DNA of 64,000 nucleotides from contig JACKDM010000016.1 in the NCBI GenBank assembly GCA_020633515.1, positions 1 through 64,000 of the forward strand, given 5' to 3'. The DNA comes from Myxococcales bacterium. Its GTDB lineage: Bacteria; Myxococcota; Bradymonadia; UBA7976; UBA1532. The notes under the pieces are model-generated. The model made no database searches. It saw only the letters and a program-made list of their open reading frames with translations, and had not been told where the DNA came from. This document shows, piece after piece, positions 9,511 to 18,657 of this stretch (position 1 is its first letter; each line of letters starts with the position of its first letter). Made by a program: the position numbers and the translations under genes.

Positions 9511-10269
9511 GTGAAGCGCATGATGTGGGTCGTGGTGTTCGCGGCGGCGGGGGGGCTCGTCGCGTGTACCGGCGCGGGGGAGGTGGTCTACGCGACGGGG
9601 ACGTGCCGGGTGGAGCACGACGCGTGCAATCGGCGCTGCGAGCGGCTCGTGGAGCCGCGGGAGTGCGTCGAGCGGTGCCTGCTCGACGCGCGGCTGTGCA
9701 TGCGGGCGCAGGGCAGCGCGGGGCTGGAGGGCGCGGTGGCGGCGGCGCCGCCGAAGATCAGCGAGCACAAGGCGCTGCTCGTCGATCTGAGCGGCGAGCG
9801 GCCGCGGCACTCGCCGGAGCTGGCGGTGAACCTGACGGGCACGGTGGAGGCGCTCGATGGGGTGCATCGGCTGGCGCCGGGGGGGGGCGTCGGGGTGACG
9901 TTCACGCTGCCGCCCGATCTGCGGGAGGCGGAGCTGATGATCGCGCACGCGCCGGGGGGTGATGGCACCGGCTGCTTCGTGACGATCACGGTGGGCTCGG
10001 TGCCGCTCGCGAGCCGCTATGCGCCGCCGCGGGCGAAGGGCGGGGCGCTGGTGACCGAGACGTGGCCGCTGACGCCGTTGCTCCAGACGCTGCGGGCGGA
10101 GCAGGAGAAGGGGCCGCTGGTGCTCTTCATCTACAACAACGCGGCGGCGGGCAGCACCGCGCCCTACCGGGTCGGCAGCGTGCAGCTCCTCTACCGGACC
10201 CTCGAGACGCCGCCCGAGGCGGTCCCGAGCGAGGGGCGGAGCAACCGGAGCCTCACCGCTCCCCGCTGA
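9511..10269 (+). CDS. Hypothetical lipoprotein with N-terminal cysteine cluster
   Basis: About 252 residues, not recognised. GTG 9511 or the ATG nine bases later begins a signal peptide ending in a lipobox (GGLVAC), so the mature protein is probably an outer-membrane lipoprotein. Shortly after comes a compact cysteine pattern, C-x6-C-x3-C-x9-C-x3-C-x6-C (from CRVEHDACNRRC onward), likely disulphide-linked in the periplasm. The remainder is beta-rich with a jellyroll-like feel (LAVNLTGTVEALDGVHRLAP and later VGSVQLLYRTLE) and may be a carbohydrate- or protein-binding domain. A G-run precedes the start. It is divergent from the propeller gene with only 65 bases between, and its 3' end overlaps the convergent gene by 17 bases. 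Confidence 0.6.
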   Translation: MKRMMWVVVFAAAGGLVACTGAGEVVYATGTCRVEHDACNRRCERLVEPRECVERCLLDARLCMRAQGSAGLEGAVAAAPPKISEHKALLVDLSGERPRHSPELAVNLTGTVEALDGVHRLAPGGGVGVTFTLPPDLREAELMIAHAPGGDGTGCFVTITVGSVPLASRYAPPRAKGGALVTETWPLTPLLQTLRAEQEKGPLVLFIYNNAAAGSTAPYRVGSVQLLYRTLETPPEAVPSEGRSNRSLTAPR

Positions 10270-11509
10270 GCATGTAGTCGTCGACGATCCAGCGCCCGTA
10301 GTCGGCCCAGGCGGTCGGTGAGGTGACCGCGCGGCGGCCGCCGCCGAGCTCGCCGACCCAGATCGCGCTGGTGGCGCCGGCGGGGGTGAAGGTCTGGGCG
10401 GTGAAGAGGAGCGCGCCGGCGGGGGCGCGGCTGCCGGCGGCGGGCTGGGGGTAGCGCTCGTGGCCGATGGCTTCGCCGCCGTCGGCGCTCGGGTAGCGCT
10501 CGTCGATGCCGTTGCCGGAGAGGTCGACCTCGGTGCCGCCCTGCGCGCAGCCTTGCCCGGGGTCGCGGCGGCTGTCGAAGAAGAGGCGCTGGTCGATGCC
10601 GACGCGGAAGGCGTCGAAGTGACCGTCGGGGCCGGCGGGCTTGCCGGCGACGGCGCGGCTGAAGGTGAGCCCGCCGAGGTCGCTGTTGAACGCCGGCCAG
10701 CGGTCGCCGAGGCGGCGCTCGCCGCCGTCGATGGTGGTGGTGTCGAGCATGGCGGGGTCGCCGTCGGTGATGCGGCAGCGCAGGCCGGTGTCGTACTCGG
10801 CGATCCAGATCGCGGGCTTCTGCACGCAGCGGCCGGCGGCGCAGACCTCGCCGTCGAGGGCGTAGGCGAAGAGCGAGGTGTTGGCGACGGGGAAGACGTC
10901 GCGCACGCCCTCGTCGTGGGCGCTGGCGGGCAGGAGCAGGCCGGGGTCGCGGCTCTCTTCGTCGAACGGGTAGAGGTAGGCGACCGCCGGGCCGCCGTCG
11001 CAGCTCGCGGCGAACATGACGAGGGTGTCGTTCTGCCAGCCGATGCCGCCGTAGGCCGCGTCGCAGCCGGGCGGGGAGAGCGGCCAGGCGCGGCGCTCGC
11101 GCACGTCGATGATCCAGACCTCGGCCGGGCTGGTGGGATCAGGGCGGCCGTCGGCGTCGTCGGCGGCGTGGCGGAGCGCGGCGACGTAGCGGGGGTCGGG
11201 GCCGACGGCGTGCCAGGTCCAGCGGCCGGCGACGGGGGTGACGCGCTGGCGCAGGCTGCCGTCGGCGAAGACGCTGTAGATGTGGCCGCCGTCGCCCTCG
11301 TAGGCGACGTAGGTCAGCTCGCCGGCGACGGCTTGCAGCGCGGGCGGGATCCCGCTGTCGGCGGGGGGGCCGCCGTCGTCGCTCGGGGCCGCGTCGGGGT
11401 CGAGACCCAGATCCGCCGCGTCGGGCGCAGCGTCGGGCGGCGGGTCGGCGCCGCCGTCGTCGCAGCCCGCGAGCGCCGCGAGCGCCATCGTGCACAGCAG
11501 CCGCTTCAT
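10253..11509 (-). CDS. WD40/TolB-like beta-propeller lipoprotein
   Basis: 418 residues. The start is well supported: ATG 11509 lies behind a GGAGGAGGCG ribosome site and overlaps the preceding stop as TGATG. A lipobox (LAALAGC) at residues 10-16 is followed by an Asp/Pro-rich linker (DPPPDAAPDAADLGLDPD), typical of myxobacterial surface lipoproteins. The body shows repeated propeller-like strands: GHIYSVFADGSLRQ, AEVWIIDVRERRAW, PAIWIAEYDTGLRC, AIWVGELGGGRRAV, as in TolB/PD40 proteins that report on a scanned record. Cysteine pairs occur in loops (CAAGRC). It is the last gene of the minus-strand run that begins near 22883. Function is unknown; display on the cell surface is an inference from the lipobox and linker. 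Confidence 0.65.
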   Translation of the reverse strand: MKRLLCTMALAALAGCDDGGADPPPDAAPDAADLGLDPDAAPSDDGGPPADSGIPPALQAVAGELTYVAYEGDGGHIYSVFADGSLRQRVTPVAGRWTWHAVGPDPRYVAALRHAADDADGRPDPTSPAEVWIIDVRERRAWPLSPPGCDAAYGGIGWQNDTLVMFAASCDGGPAVAYLYPFDEESRDPGLLLPASAHDEGVRDVFPVANTSLFAYALDGEVCAAGRCVQKPAIWIAEYDTGLRCRITDGDPAMLDTTTIDGGERRLGDRWPAFNSDLGGLTFSRAVAGKPAGPDGHFDAFRVGIDQRLFFDSRRDPGQGCAQGGTEVDLSGNGIDERYPSADGGEAIGHERYPQPAAGSRAPAGALLFTAQTFTPAGATSAIWVGELGGGRRAVTSPTAWADYGRWIVDDYMLSGER

Positions 11510-13306
11510 CACGCCTCCTCCTCCTCGCCGAATCGCACCAGCCGCCGCTCGGCGGCCTCGAAGAACGGCCCCGCCCGGGCCGCGAGCACCCGCGCCGCGT
11601 CCTCGATCGCGCGCCGGGCCGAGGCGGCGCCGGTCCAGCTCCAGTCGAGGGAGGGCCGCTCGGGGACCAGCGCCGCGAGCGGGGTCGCGTAGCCGGGCGC
11701 GGCGCGGCCGATGCCGGGGTCGAGATCGGCGAGCGGGAGCGGGTGGCGGCTCGCGCCGACGCTGACGCGGAACCCGGCGGGCGCGTGCAGCCGGCGGAGC
11801 TGGATGAGGTGGTGGCCGCCGGGGGTGGCGCGGCTCAGCTCGACGAAGTAGCGGTCGGTGAGGTGCGCGCGGCGGTCGTGGCGGAAGCCGGGGAGGCGTT
11901 CGGCGAGCGCGGCGTCGAAGGCGGCGACGAGCGACGATGTCGCCGCCGCCGCCGGTGAGGCGCTCGATCCAGCGACCGGCGAGGCCGGGGGGGCGCGGGG
12001 TGTCGCCGTCGATCGGGGGCGCGGCGGCGACGACCGCGGCGGCGTCTTCGGCGAGCCCGGCGGCGAGCGCGGCGTAGCGGCGGCCGCGGGCGCTGTCGAG
12101 CGCGGGGCCGACGTACTGCCAGGCCGAGGGCGGGTCGAGGGCCTTGCCGAAGCGCGCGGCGAGCTGGCGGCGGGCGGCGCGAAACGCGGGCGCGCCGGGG
12201 TCGTCGCCGTCGAGGCAGAGCTGGAGGGCGTCGTAGAGCTGACCGCGCTCGTGGCGCATCACGTAGAAGCTGCCGTCGGCGCCGCCGATCGATCCGTCGA
12301 GCGCGAGCGCGAGCGCCGACCAGCGCACGTCCCACTCGACGAGCGGCTCGCTGGTCGCCGGGGAGCCGGCGAGCGCTTCGATGGCGGCGGGGGCGAGCGG
12401 CGTCGGGTGGTGCACGGTGCAGATCCCGAAGGTCTGGTGCGGGCGCTGCGGGTGGCCGTGGTGCAGGTCGAGGGCGTCGAGCACGGCGCGGATCGTGTCG
12501 AGCGGGCCCATGCAGCGGAGCAGCACGAGGTCGAGGCCGTCGAGGAGGCCGATCCAGCGGCGCCAGAGCGCGAGGCGGTGGGCGGAGGCGGCGAGCGGGA
12601 GGGTGACGGCGAGGCCCCAGGGGGTGCCGTCGTGGATCTCGGGCTTGAGCTGCGCGGCGTCGACGGGCAGCGGCGCGGGGGCGGCGGGGTCGGTGAAGCC
12701 GGCGCGCTCGGCGGCGGGCGGCTCGTCGAGCCAGCGTGGATCGGCGGGCGGGAGGCGCGGGTCGTCGAGGTAGAGCGCGGGGTAGGGGAGCAGCGCGCCG
12801 TCGACGTGCTCGGCGACGCGGTCGTAGGCGGCGCGGGTGCGCGCGGCGGCGAGGCGGCGGCGCTCGGGGGTGGTCGGGCGCTCGCCGCCTTCGGCGTAGG
12901 TGACGCGCAGCCGGTCGACGTGCAGGTGGGCGCGCAGCGGGTCGAGCGGCTCGGCGTCGAGGCGCAGCGGCGTCGGGCCGGGCAGGTCGATGGCGACCTC
13001 GTTCTCGCGGTCGCGCGCGGTGCAGGCGAGCGCGAGGCGGCCGCCGTCGAGGGTCGCGGCGAGCGCGAGGAGCGCGTCGAGGCGGCGCGGATCGGCGGCG
13101 GCGGCGATGTCGAGCCAGTAGCCGGCGAAGTCGGCCGGGAGCAGCTCGCCGCAGCGGGTGAAGGGCTCGGGGCCGTCCCAGGCGAGGCGGAGGTCGACGC
13201 GGCGCGCCGTCGTGGCCTCGGCGAGCGCCCGCTCCCCGAGGCGGAGCGCGGCGGCGGGGCCATCGGCGCGCCCCCGGTGCAGCCGTCCCTGGTAGACGAA
13301 CGGCAC
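11509..13306 (-). CDS. Conserved protein of unknown function (one frameshift)
   Basis: About 599 residues if a frame break near 11940 is repaired. I do not recognise the family. GTG 13306 starts two bases after the stop of the YkgJ-type gene (TGACGTG), so the two are translationally coupled. There is no signal peptide; the protein is rich in Leu, Arg and Asp and looks globular and cytosolic. The N-terminal 450 residues read continuously to IERLTGGGGDIVA. After a one-base correction the frame continues as SLVAAFDAALAERLPGF, then LTDRYFVELSRATPGGHH, and ends GPFFEAAERRLVRFGEEEEA with TGA overlapping the next start. The visible alternative is a truncated protein with an Arg-rich nonsense tail, which I consider an error product. 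Confidence 0.5.
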
Positions 13307-13307
13307 G

Positions 13308-13838
13308 TCAGCCCGCGTCGAGCGCGGCGTCGAGGCCGGCGCGGGCCGGCTCGTCGCGGCTCTGGAGGTAGCGCGCGTTGACGAGCGCGAGCATGCGGTT
13401 GAGGAGCTCGAGGTCGAGGACCGCGCCCGCCGGCAGGCGCGCGAGCACCTCGGCGGGGTCGAGCCCTTCGAAGTTGAGCGCGCACCAGACCGTGTCGCCG
13501 TCGGGGAGCCGCACCGCCGGCCCGTGGGTGCGGCAGATCAGCGGGCGGGCCTCGTAGACCGCGCAGCGGCCGTCGCCATCGAGGAAGACGCAGCGCTCGC
13601 CCGCGACGACGGCGGGGTCGTCGCGGCGGGCGGCGAGCGCGGCGCGGCGCTCGGCGGACAGGGTCGCGAGGTGGGCGCGCAGCGCGTCGATCTCGACCGC
13701 CCACGCGCTGCGGCGGGTGCGGCAGCAGCCGTCACAGCCGGCCCGGCAGCTCAGCCAGGGCGCCTGCGCGGCGTGGGCCTGCGCGGCGAAGGCGTCGACC
13801 TTGTCGCGGAGCGCCCGGTACTCGGCGCGGCCGGGCAT
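13308..13838 (-). CDS. YkgJ-family cysteine-cluster protein
   Basis: 176 residues with the CxxCxxCC-type signature of the YkgJ/UPF0153 family: SCRAGCDGCCRT near residue 31-40, then ERCVFLDGDGRCAVYEARPL, then ICRTHG, and a last cysteine in WCALNF. These eight or so cysteines are thought to bind a metal or Fe-S cluster. The biochemical role of the family is not settled; members are often found beside protein-modification genes. The ATG at 13838 sits 15 bases after the upstream lipoprotein gene, and the stop is one base from the next start, so it belongs to the minus-strand operon. It has no signal peptide and should act in the cytoplasm. Confidence 0.8.
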   Translation of the reverse strand: MPGRAEYRALRDKVDAFAAQAHAAQAPWLSCRAGCDGCCRTRRSAWAVEIDALRAHLATLSAERRAALAARRDDPAVVAGERCVFLDGDGRCAVYEARPLICRTHGPAVRLPDGDTVWCALNFEGLDPAEVLARLPAGAVLDLELLNRMLALVNARYLQSRDEPARAGLDAALDAG

Positions 13839-13853
13839 CGGCGCGGCCTCACT

Positions 13854-15392
13854 TCACTGCGGCGGCGGGCGCGAGGTGAACCGCACCACGTCGGGGCTCG
13901 TCGCCGCGCCGCTCTCGATCACCAGGATCCCGAGGTGCAGGTTGTTGTCGTCGTCGCCGCGGGTGAACGACACCTCGACGGTGTGCATCCCGCCCGGCGG
14001 CAACGTCACCGGCATCCCGCCGCGGATGATGGTGAACTCGGGGTCCGACGGCGTCAGCGGCGCGTCGCCCTCGCCGGTCATCGCGATCCGGGTCACCTCG
14101 AGCGGCTGTCCGCCCGGGTTCGAGAGCGTGATCGTCGTCGCCTCCGTGCCGCCGCGCGCGACCTCGTCGAGCTGCACCGACACCGGGCTGATGTCGAGCG
14201 CCGCGATCTCGGCCGCGCTGCGCACGAGCGGCACGACGAGCTGCCCGCCGACGATGTTGTCGGCGTCGGTGCGGACGACGAGCACCCCGTCGGAGCCCTC
14301 GGCCGACCGCGGGTTGAAGGTGATCGCGAGCTGGCGCGACTGGCCGGGCACGATCTGGAAGCTGTCCTGCCCCTCGAACGAGAAGGCGTCGACGTCCTGC
14401 TCGATCTCCATCCCGTTGATGAAGAGCGTGCGCAGCCCGGTGTTGGTGAGGCTCAGGTTGCGGGTGATCGGGCTGCCCGGGCCCTGCGGCGCGCCGAAGA
14501 CGAGCGGGTTGGGCTGCACGACGAGCGTGCTCGACACCGGCGCCGAGGTCAGGAACACCGTCACGTTGGGGTTGGCCGGGTCGTCGCTGACGAAGGTCAG
14601 CTCGGCGTTGTCGGGGCCTTCGTCCTTCGGCGTGTAGCGCACGAGCACTTGCAGCGCCTGCCCGTCCTGGAGCTGCTGCGGCAGCTCGCGGTCGGGGTCG
14701 ATGACCCACTCGACGAGCGGCTCCATCGTCTGCGGGTCGCGCGGGGCGTCGTTGAGCCGGCGCAGGCGGATGTCGCTCAGGGTCAGGATGCCGTTGCCGG
14801 AGTTGCGCACCTGGATGGCGTCCTGCCCGTCGACCCCGCCGGGGAACGACAGCGTCGTCGGGAACGCCACGATGCTCGGCCGGGCCGCGATCACGTCGAG
14901 CTCGACCCGGATGACCGGCTTGTCGAGCGCGTTGCTCTGGATGAGCAGCGTGCCCGGCTGCGGGTTGGCCGGGTTGAGCGCCTTGTACGCGATCCGCACG
15001 TCGCGGAACGCGCCCTCGTCGAGGGTCAGCGGCAGCTCGGGGCGCTCGTCGATCGCCCACTGGCAGGTCTGCTCGCGCGCGTCGGGGAACGGCTGGTCGG
15101 GCGTGATCCCGGCCGTGGTCCGGTCACAGTCGGGCGCGCCCTCGAGGTAGATCTGGCTGATGACGAGCGGCGCCTCGCCGTCGTGGCCCACCCGGATCGT
15201 CTGCCGGCTGGTGCGCCCCTCGGGGACCCGGTCGAAGACGAGCGACGCGACGAGGTCGGAGCCGATCGCCTGATAGGCCGGGTCGGTGTAGATGTCGGCC
15301 GAGCGGGTCTGGGTGAAACGGTCGCCGTCGTCGCATCCGGCGACGAGCGCGATGGCCGCCGTGGCCGCGGCCATCAGGTACCTACGCATCAT
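13854..15392 (-). CDS. ASH/choice-of-anchor-D repeat lipoprotein
   Basis: 512 residues. ATG 15392 follows AGGAAGGA. A signal peptide ends in a lipobox (ALVAGC). Four ASH-like immunoglobulin-fold repeats can be seen; each opens with a proline/strand element and closes in a predictable form such as NSGNGILTLSDIRL, NTGLRTLFINGMEI, NPGGQPLEVTRIAM. Between them are the usual 'V-I-S/T-D-D-P-A-N-P' type connectors (FVSDDPANPN). No catalytic domain is present. Such proteins are thought to be binding or scaffold modules on the cell surface. It is the fourth and smallest ASH lipoprotein of the run and lies directly upstream of the YkgJ gene. Confidence 0.75.
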   Translation of the reverse strand: MMRRYLMAAATAAIALVAGCDDGDRFTQTRSADIYTDPAYQAIGSDLVASLVFDRVPEGRTSRQTIRVGHDGEAPLVISQIYLEGAPDCDRTTAGITPDQPFPDAREQTCQWAIDERPELPLTLDEGAFRDVRIAYKALNPANPQPGTLLIQSNALDKPVIRVELDVIAARPSIVAFPTTLSFPGGVDGQDAIQVRNSGNGILTLSDIRLRRLNDAPRDPQTMEPLVEWVIDPDRELPQQLQDGQALQVLVRYTPKDEGPDNAELTFVSDDPANPNVTVFLTSAPVSSTLVVQPNPLVFGAPQGPGSPITRNLSLTNTGLRTLFINGMEIEQDVDAFSFEGQDSFQIVPGQSRQLAITFNPRSAEGSDGVLVVRTDADNIVGGQLVVPLVRSAAEIAALDISPVSVQLDEVARGGTEATTITLSNPGGQPLEVTRIAMTGEGDAPLTPSDPEFTIIRGGMPVTLPPGGMHTVEVSFTRGDDDNNLHLGILVIESGAATSPDVVRFTSRPPPQ

Positions 15393-15441
15393 CGGGTCCT
15401 TCCTCGGATCGTCTCGGGATCACTCAATCGCGGGCGCGGGG

Positions 15442-18400
15442 TCAGTCGCCGCGGCGCTCGAAGCACTGCGCCTCGTAGTCGACCTGGATGGTCTCCCCGG
15501 GCTGCGGCACGCTCGCCTCGTCGAACACCACCGAGTTGCTCGGATCGTCGTACTGCCAGCCGTTGGCGCGGCGCATGCCCTCGACCGCGACCTGGATCGA
15601 GTTGCGCACCGCCGGCCGCGACAGGAAGAACTGCACCGGCAGGCCGAACGCCTGGTTGCCGAGCTCGCGCAGCGGGTCGCCGAAGTCGTCGTCGCAGATG
15701 CTGAAGAGCTGGCCGTTGGTGCGGTTGGCGACCTCGACGTAGCGCGAGCCGGCGTCGGCCGCCCCGCCCGGACCCTCACACGCCTGCGCGCGGCCGTTCT
15801 GCAGGCCGACGATCGCGTGGGCGTGGAAGAGACCCTCGTTGCGGAAGCCCTTGATGTTCTTGAAGAAGTCGACGAAGAAGTTGAGCGAGCCCGCCGAGTA
15901 GTCGTCCTCGTCGCTGACGAAGATCACCTCGAGCGCCGCCTCTTCGCGCAAAAACCCGCGGTTGTCGCCGCCGCAGAAGCCCTCGACGCAGCGGTCGGGC
16001 ATGACGCAGTCGCCGTCCATGTTGCAGGCGACCCCGGTGTCGTAGGCGAGCGGGTCCGAGAGCGCGGCCTGCGCGGCGGCGAGGCCCTTCTCCTCGCCGG
16101 CGCCGTTGACGCCGACGTCGACGGTGCGCTCGAACTGCCGCTCGATGTCGGGGCCGCGGCGCATGATCCGCGGGTTGCCCTGCAGCTTGCCCTGGTGCGC
16201 GGCGCTGTCCATGTCGGTCGTGATGATGCCGAGCTGGTAGTCGTTGGCGAACTGCGCCGCGCCCGCGATGAAGCTCGTGAAGTTGCGCTGGAGGTTGTTC
16301 TGCTCCTCGCTCATCGAGCCGGAGTTGTCGACGACGAAGAGCACGTCGACCGTGCGCCCGCTCGTCTGCTCGAAGATGTCGGTCTGACGCCGGTCGCGGA
16401 TGCCTTCGCCCGCGAGCGGCACCCGCAGCTCGGGGTTGTCGTTGGCGTCCGACTCGAAGATCAGGCTGCACTGGTCGGGGCCGAGATCGGCCGGCTCGTA
16501 GACGAGCCGCACCTCGGCGGGCGCGTTGCGGGTGACGATGATGCAGCCGTCGGCGTCGGCCCGCGGGCGGTCGACGATCACGAACTCGTCGCAGTTCGGC
16601 CCTTCGAGGCGCAGATCGGTGATGCAGAGGTTGACGACGCCGGTGTTGTAGACGGTGACCCGCTCCTCCTGCGAGGCGCACTCGCCGGCGGTGACCCGGC
16701 CGAAGTCGAGGTTGCCGGGGATGACCTCGATGTTGCTCTCACCGCCCACGCCGGTCAGCGTCGACTCGACGGTGCGCTCCTCCATCGCGAAGGGATCCCA
16801 GTAGGTCACCGCGAGCACCGCCTCGTCGGGCAGGAAGACCTCGGGCCGGTAGGTGACCTCGATCCCCTCGAAGGCGCCGGGGCCGATCCGCCCCGCCGGC
16901 ACCCGGCCGGTGAGGATGAACCGCATCTGGTACAGCCCCGGGATGTGCAGCGGCGGCGGGCGCAGCTCCTGGTTGCGGATCTCGCAGTGCCCGGTGCCGC
17001 GGCTGACGAGGTTCAAGGTGCGCGAGACGTTGCGGCCGCGGGCGACGAGGCCGAAGTCCTGCCGGCTCGGCAAGAGGCGCAGGTCACAGGTCGGCGCGCC
17101 GCCGCCGGTGACGACGAGCGGGACGTCGACCTCGGGGGTCTCGACCGTGCTGTTGTGCACGGTCAGCGTCGCGGCGCGCCGCTCGCCCTCGCCGAGCCCG
17201 CGGTTGGTGTACCACACCCGGATCGGCATCGCGCCGAGCGGGGGCAGCTCGACGTCGGCGCGCGGCGAGGCCATGTCCTCGGGCGCCCAGTCGAAGTCGG
17301 GGTCGTCGATGGAGATCTCGGAGACGGCGAGCGGCAGATCGCCGCAGTTGGCGATCTGCAGCCGTCCGGGCGCGCTCTCGATGTTGAGCGCGACGAGGCC
17401 GAAGTCGAGGCTGCCCGGCAGCACCTGGATGCAGGGCTGACGCACCCGCCCGTTGAGCGGCACGGTGAGGATGGGCTCACTCTCGTCGTTGCTGGTGATG
17501 ACGATCGCGGTGCTGTGGCTGCCCTCGACCTGCGGGAAGTAGCTCACCCCGAACGTCGCGATCCCCTCCGCGGGGATGACGAGCGGCCCCCCGCCGAAGT
17601 CGGGGAGGTCGTGCAGCACGAACTGCTCGTTGTTCGGCGGCGGCGTCGCGGCCGCGAGCGCGATCGAGTCGACGACGAGATCGGCGGTGCCCTGGTTCTC
17701 GATGACGAGCGCGACCCGCTCGCTCTCGGTGCCCAGCTCGATCGGGCTGAACACCACGGAGGCCGGCGAGACATCGATCTCGGGGCTCGGCTGCGTCGCG
17801 TTGAGCGGCACGAGCACCCGATGGCCCTCGGAGAGGTTCGTCGCGACCACCAGCGTGCCGACGTCGGTGTCGCCGCCGCCCGGCGTGTAGCGCACCGTCA
17901 CCCGGAACGCGTCGCCCTGGTCGAGCGTCGGCAGGTTCTCGTTCGGCGTCACGATCGAGAACTCCTCGTCGGTGCCCATCGCGAGGCTCAGGTCGCGCAT
18001 CTCGACCGGCACGGTGCCGAGGTTGGTGATGGTCACCGTCCGGTCGCGCGGCGCGCCGTCGTCGCTGAGGAACTCGAGCGACGGCGGGTTGACGTCGAGC
18101 TCGGCCGCCGTGAAGTTCGTCGTGATCGGCACCCGCGTCTCGAGCGTGTCGGCGTCGTTGCTCTCGATGATCAGGTGCCCGCCGTCCTGCCCGGCGTCGA
18201 TCGGCTGGTAGAAGATCGTCAGCGACGACTCCATGCCCGGCCCGAGCCGGATGGGCAGCTCGGGCAGCTCGAGGCTGAACTCGCGGGTGTCGATCGCGTT
18301 CGAGAAGTTGATCCGGGTGATGATCAGCGTGCTGCCGCCGACGTTGCGCACCGCGACCTGGCGGTCCGTTCGGGCGCCGACCGGGACCGCGCCGAGCACG

Positions 18401-18525
18401 ATCGGATCCGGCACCACTTCGAGGCGCGGGAACGACTCGTTGTTGATCGGATCGTCGCAGGCGAGGGCGCCGAGCGTCATGAGACAGGCGAGACCCCAGA
18501 GTCGTACACCGGACCGACGAGACAT
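15442..18525 (-). CDS. ASH-repeat lipoprotein with C-terminal von Willebrand factor A domain
   Basis: 1027 residues. I use ATG 18525 (AGGAG seven bases before; lipobox GALAC) rather than an upstream in-frame ATG that lies in the promoter. Six ASH-like repeats fill the first 600 or so residues (for example PGSLDFGLVAL and PGNLDFGRVTAGE). One repeat carries a cysteine pair (QPCIQV...IANCGDLPL). The last third is a vWA domain beginning TVDVLFVVDNSGSMSEEQ, with the DxSGS metal-ion-dependent adhesion motif intact, and an inserted Cys-rich loop (CNMDGDCVMPDRC...CGG). Extracellular vWA domains usually bind protein ligands through Mg2+ or Ca2+. This suggests a large surface adhesion or scaffold lipoprotein. 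A promoter-like sequence precedes it within the run. Confidence 0.8.
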   Translation of the reverse strand: MSRRSGVRLWGLACLMTLGALACDDPINNESFPRLEVVPDPIVLGAVPVGARTDRQVAVRNVGGSTLIITRINFSNAIDTREFSLELPELPIRLGPGMESSLTIFYQPIDAGQDGGHLIIESNDADTLETRVPITTNFTAAELDVNPPSLEFLSDDGAPRDRTVTITNLGTVPVEMRDLSLAMGTDEEFSIVTPNENLPTLDQGDAFRVTVRYTPGGGDTDVGTLVVATNLSEGHRVLVPLNATQPSPEIDVSPASVVFSPIELGTESERVALVIENQGTADLVVDSIALAAATPPPNNEQFVLHDLPDFGGGPLVIPAEGIATFGVSYFPQVEGSHSTAIVITSNDESEPILTVPLNGRVRQPCIQVLPGSLDFGLVALNIESAPGRLQIANCGDLPLAVSEISIDDPDFDWAPEDMASPRADVELPPLGAMPIRVWYTNRGLGEGERRAATLTVHNSTVETPEVDVPLVVTGGGAPTCDLRLLPSRQDFGLVARGRNVSRTLNLVSRGTGHCEIRNQELRPPPLHIPGLYQMRFILTGRVPAGRIGPGAFEGIEVTYRPEVFLPDEAVLAVTYWDPFAMEERTVESTLTGVGGESNIEVIPGNLDFGRVTAGECASQEERVTVYNTGVVNLCITDLRLEGPNCDEFVIVDRPRADADGCIIVTRNAPAEVRLVYEPADLGPDQCSLIFESDANDNPELRVPLAGEGIRDRRQTDIFEQTSGRTVDVLFVVDNSGSMSEEQNNLQRNFTSFIAGAAQFANDYQLGIITTDMDSAAHQGKLQGNPRIMRRGPDIERQFERTVDVGVNGAGEEKGLAAAQAALSDPLAYDTGVACNMDGDCVMPDRCVEGFCGGDNRGFLREEAALEVIFVSDEDDYSAGSLNFFVDFFKNIKGFRNEGLFHAHAIVGLQNGRAQACEGPGGAADAGSRYVEVANRTNGQLFSICDDDFGDPLRELGNQAFGLPVQFFLSRPAVRNSIQVAVEGMRRANGWQYDDPSNSVVFDEASVPQPGETIQVDYEAQCFERRGD

Positions 18526-18556
18526 CGAGTGCTCCTGCGCTGGGTGAGGACGGCGC

Positions 18557-18586
18557 ACGATATCAGCGGGTCCACCTCTGCCACAA
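18557..18586 (-). promoter_or_regulatory. Possible promoter for the vWA/ASH lipoprotein gene
   Basis: On the minus strand TTGTGG (plus-strand bases 18581-18586) and TATCGT (18557-18562) are 18 bases apart, 32 bases before the start codon at 18525. The same -10 form, TATCGT, occurs at 61189-61194. Confidence 0.35.
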
Positions 18587-18657
18587 GACGGGCAGGAGAC
18601 GAACTTCCGCATACGGTGACATTGATTGCGAGGCGGGTGCGGCTGTCAGGAGGGGCG